NCBI RefSeq assembly: GCF_018310695.1
Contig: NZ_JAGXCY010000019.1
Coordinates: forward strand, 30,643 to 94,642
DNA: 64,000 bases
Source of the DNA: Paenibacillus sp. Marseille-Q4541
GTDB taxonomy: Bacteria; Bacillota; Bacilli; Paenibacillales; Paenibacillaceae
Direction: 5' to 3'
Part shown: piece by piece, positions 62,476 through 64,000 of the stretch
How the letters are laid out: every line of letters starts with the position of its first letter
How positions within the stretch are numbered: position 1 is the stretch's first letter
Position numbers and translations under genes: made by a program
Notes under the pieces: model-generated
What the model was told of the DNA's origin: nothing
The model's input: only the letters and a program-made list of their open reading frames with translations
Database searches by the model: none

Positions 62476-62820
62476 CTAAAACAATGTTCTGCTAAGCAGC
62501 AAGGATACAATCAAACGCCCTTCTGCATCATGACCTGCCAGCAAAACACGTCCTTCTTCATTTTCTTCCCAATGGGTAAGTCCTTCGGTATACACCCATC
62601 CATCATTGATCTTAAGACCAACACGGTAGTAAGTATCCCCTTCAATTGTACCTTTTGAATATCGAACGGGGATATTTTTGATAAAATTGGAAGCAGGATG
62701 CTTCGAGCTATCATTATGGGCAGCATAAGCTCCCATCGTAAGTTCCATGTGAAGATACAGATCTTCGTTTGCATATCGGTCCAGCTGTTCTTGCACCAAT
62801 GCCTTATTAATTAACTGCAT
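62476..62820 (-). CDS. yojF: YojF/DUF1806 family protein
   Basis: 114 residues of the DUF1806 family, the constant partner of BshB2 in Bacillales. Recognised by NEDLYLHMELTMGAYAAH, the FIKNIPVRYSKGTIEGDTYYRVGLK segment and GWVYTEGLTHWEENEEGR. Function unknown; likely supports or modulates the deacetylase. It is the first gene of the two-gene operon and is divergent from spo0M across 260 bases. Confidence 0.9.
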   Translation of the reverse strand: MQLINKALVQEQLDRYANEDLYLHMELTMGAYAAHNDSSKHPASNFIKNIPVRYSKGTIEGDTYYRVGLKINDGWVYTEGLTHWEENEEGRVLLAGHDAEGRLIVSLLLSRTLF

Positions 62821-63013
62821 GATGATACCTCCGGTAACTTCTTCAAATCTATCATACCTTGCGTGGTATAATGGCTGGTTTCTGTCTTACATATGATGAA
62901 GCTTATATATAGCAGTATATCTTAAAAAACCGTGAAAACAAAATCATTCCTTATCTAATAGATTGGTTAATCGTTTCACATTCCTATAATTTGTATATAT
63001 AGCATTAACTAAA

Positions 63014-63040
63014 TGAAACACTTTCGTGATCCCATACGTA
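63014..63040 (+). promoter_or_regulatory. Sigma-W/ECF-type promoter of the spo0M-like gene
   Basis: TGAAAC (63014-63019), a 17-base spacer and CGTA (63037-63040) match the sigma-W class of extracytoplasmic-function promoters (TGAAAC-N16/17-CGTA). It lies 43 bases before the start codon, which suits control by envelope stress. Confidence 0.65.
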
Positions 63041-63082
63041 TTATGCATGAAATCACCTAAATTTAAGGAGGCTTTACCTCTC

Positions 63083-63859
63083 ATGTCCTTTTTTAACAAA
63101 ATGCTAGCCAAAGTTGGCATCGGTTCCGCCGAGATCGACACTTTATTAGAGAAAGTATCTTATGTCCCAGGTGAAACCGTTAAGGGCGTCGTTCGTATTC
63201 AAGGCGGAAGCGTGGATCAGGAAATTGAAAGTATTTATATTCAGTTAATGACCCGTTATATTCGTGAGCAGGATGACCGAAAAGTAGAGTACAGCTACAC
63301 TCTAGCAAAGTTCAACGTCTCAGAAGGCCTCCTGCTTCGTAGTGGAGAGAAACTGGAAATTCCATTTGTTTTCCCTCTCCCGCTTGAGACTCCTGTTACT
63401 TATAACCGGCAGCCTGTCTGGCTAAGCACAGGACTTGATATTGAAATGTCCATAGATCCAACAGATCATGATTCCATTGAAGTGCAGCCCCACTTCTATA
63501 TGAGTGCGATTTTCGAAGCAGTTGAATATCTTGGATTCCGCTACAAAACATCTTCGTGTGAGCACGCTACAAAGCTTGGCCGAGGAGTTCCCTTCGTACA
63601 AGAATTTGAATATTATCCAAGCACTCAGTTTGCAGGCCGTGTAAAAGAATTAGAACTTATGATGAATCTGGATGAAGATGGCATTCATGTGCTTGTTGAA
63701 GTAGATAGACGAGCAAGAGGGCTTAATGGATTTTTTGAACAAGCTTTCAATCTTGATGAACGTCATGCCCGTCTTTACTTCGACCGTGCAGACATTGCTC
63801 AAGGAGCTAAGCATATTGCCCGGCAAATTGAACGTGTCATTGAAGAACAATCTCGTTAA
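63083..63859 (+). CDS. spo0M: Spo0M-like sporulation control protein (arrestin-like fold)
   Basis: 258-residue cytoplasmic protein of the Spo0M family. The N-terminus FFNKMLAKVGIGSAEIDTLLEKVSYVPGETVKGVVRIQGG is strongly conserved, followed by IQLMTRYIREQDD, PVWLSTGLDI and the C-terminal GFFEQAFNLDERHARL. Two arrestin-like beta domains are known in the family; it influences sporulation and cell division in Bacillus. The ATG at 63083 follows AAGGAGG (11 bases). A sigma-W-like promoter precedes it. It ends at a clear terminator. Confidence 0.93.
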   Translation: MSFFNKMLAKVGIGSAEIDTLLEKVSYVPGETVKGVVRIQGGSVDQEIESIYIQLMTRYIREQDDRKVEYSYTLAKFNVSEGLLLRSGEKLEIPFVFPLPLETPVTYNRQPVWLSTGLDIEMSIDPTDHDSIEVQPHFYMSAIFEAVEYLGFRYKTSSCEHATKLGRGVPFVQEFEYYPSTQFAGRVKELELMMNLDEDGIHVLVEVDRRARGLNGFFEQAFNLDERHARLYFDRADIAQGAKHIARQIERVIEEQSR

Positions 63860-63882
63860 TGAACTCATCTCATAGATATAAT

Positions 63883-63925
63883 AACGCTAGCGTCTACCAC
63901 AGCGTGGTAACACTAGCGTTTTTTA
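63883..63925 (+). terminator. Intrinsic terminator after the spo0M-like gene
   Basis: AACGCTAG pairs with CTAGCGTT, with an inner TACCAC/GTGGTA stem. T6 follows. Confidence 0.85.
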
Positions 63926-64000
63926 TGCTTAGAATAAATGAACACTACCGTTCATTACATAGAATTCAGTATTGATGATTTCAAAAGATACAAGTATAGT

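Noticed and set aside
1..64000. CRISPR arrays, rRNA, tRNA, insertion sequences or integrase-flanked islands
   Set aside because: Looked for regularly spaced repeats, transposase-like proteins and tRNA-like folds; none seen. Gene content is ordinary chromosomal.

Overview
The window looks like chromosome of a low-to-moderate-GC, spore-forming Bacillales bacterium, most likely Paenibacillus or a close relative. The signs are strong GGAGG ribosome sites, frequent TTG/GTG starts, a Spo0M homologue, bacillithiol genes (BshB2/YojF), EcsAB, YpsA, a sigma-W-like promoter, Fur/CcpA/NrdR-type sites and a full rbsRKDACB operon. This is inferred from gene content. I see no rRNA, tRNA, CRISPR array or insertion sequence.

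Layout. 1-1.4 kb: end of a Gfo/Idh/MocA oxidoreductase gene and an aldo/keto reductase. 1.4-4.9 kb: C30 carotenoid genes crtO-crtQ, divergent from crtP. 5-10.5 kb: a cupin protein, a methyltransferase, a large secreted PL8 polysaccharide lyase and decayed discoidin-domain remnants. 10.5-15.1 kb: an SsuABC-like transporter plus a flavin monooxygenase behind an attenuator-like leader. 15.2-21 kb: a YetF-like protein, a LysR/SDR divergent pair, EcsAB and an MFS exporter. 21-26.3 kb: a CitST-like two-component system facing malic enzyme and a CitM-type transporter. 26.5-31.9 kb: PTS EIIA, a stalk-domain protein, LysR, GNAT, GlcU, DoxX and an unknown protein. 32-34.7 kb: a tandemly duplicated family of two membrane-protein types with a chimeric pseudogene at its head. 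34.9-41.4 kb: Nudix, a drug exporter, anaerobic ribonucleotide reductase nrdDG with an NrdR-type box pair, and a DUF1796 protein. 41.4-47 kb: an Opp/Dpp-type ABC importer with a cre-like site. 47.2-53.9 kb: a glycerophosphodiesterase and the ribose operon with a palindromic operator at its promoter. 54-59.8 kb: a GRDP-like protein, two membrane microproteins, a cupredoxin, a nitrilase-fold enzyme, an amidase, a Fur-box haem monooxygenase and YpsA. 59.8-61.8 kb: hflX behind a very long leader. 61.8-64 kb: bshB2/yojF and spo0M.

The most interesting stretch is the 0.5-kb leader of hflX (59880-60424). It has a good promoter, a 15-codon leader ORF with a strong ribosome site whose peptide carries an Arg-Val-Arg-Phe...Leu-Asn core like the macrolide-arrest leader peptide ErmDL, alternative hairpins, a perfect 10-bp long-range pairing across about 320 nt, and an intrinsic terminator just before the hflX ribosome site. 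This is the expected architecture of a ribosome-targeting-antibiotic attenuator driving a ribosome-splitting GTPase. The second notable locus is the A-B-A-B-A membrane-protein array at 32-34.7 kb, whose first pair has collapsed by deletion and frameshift.
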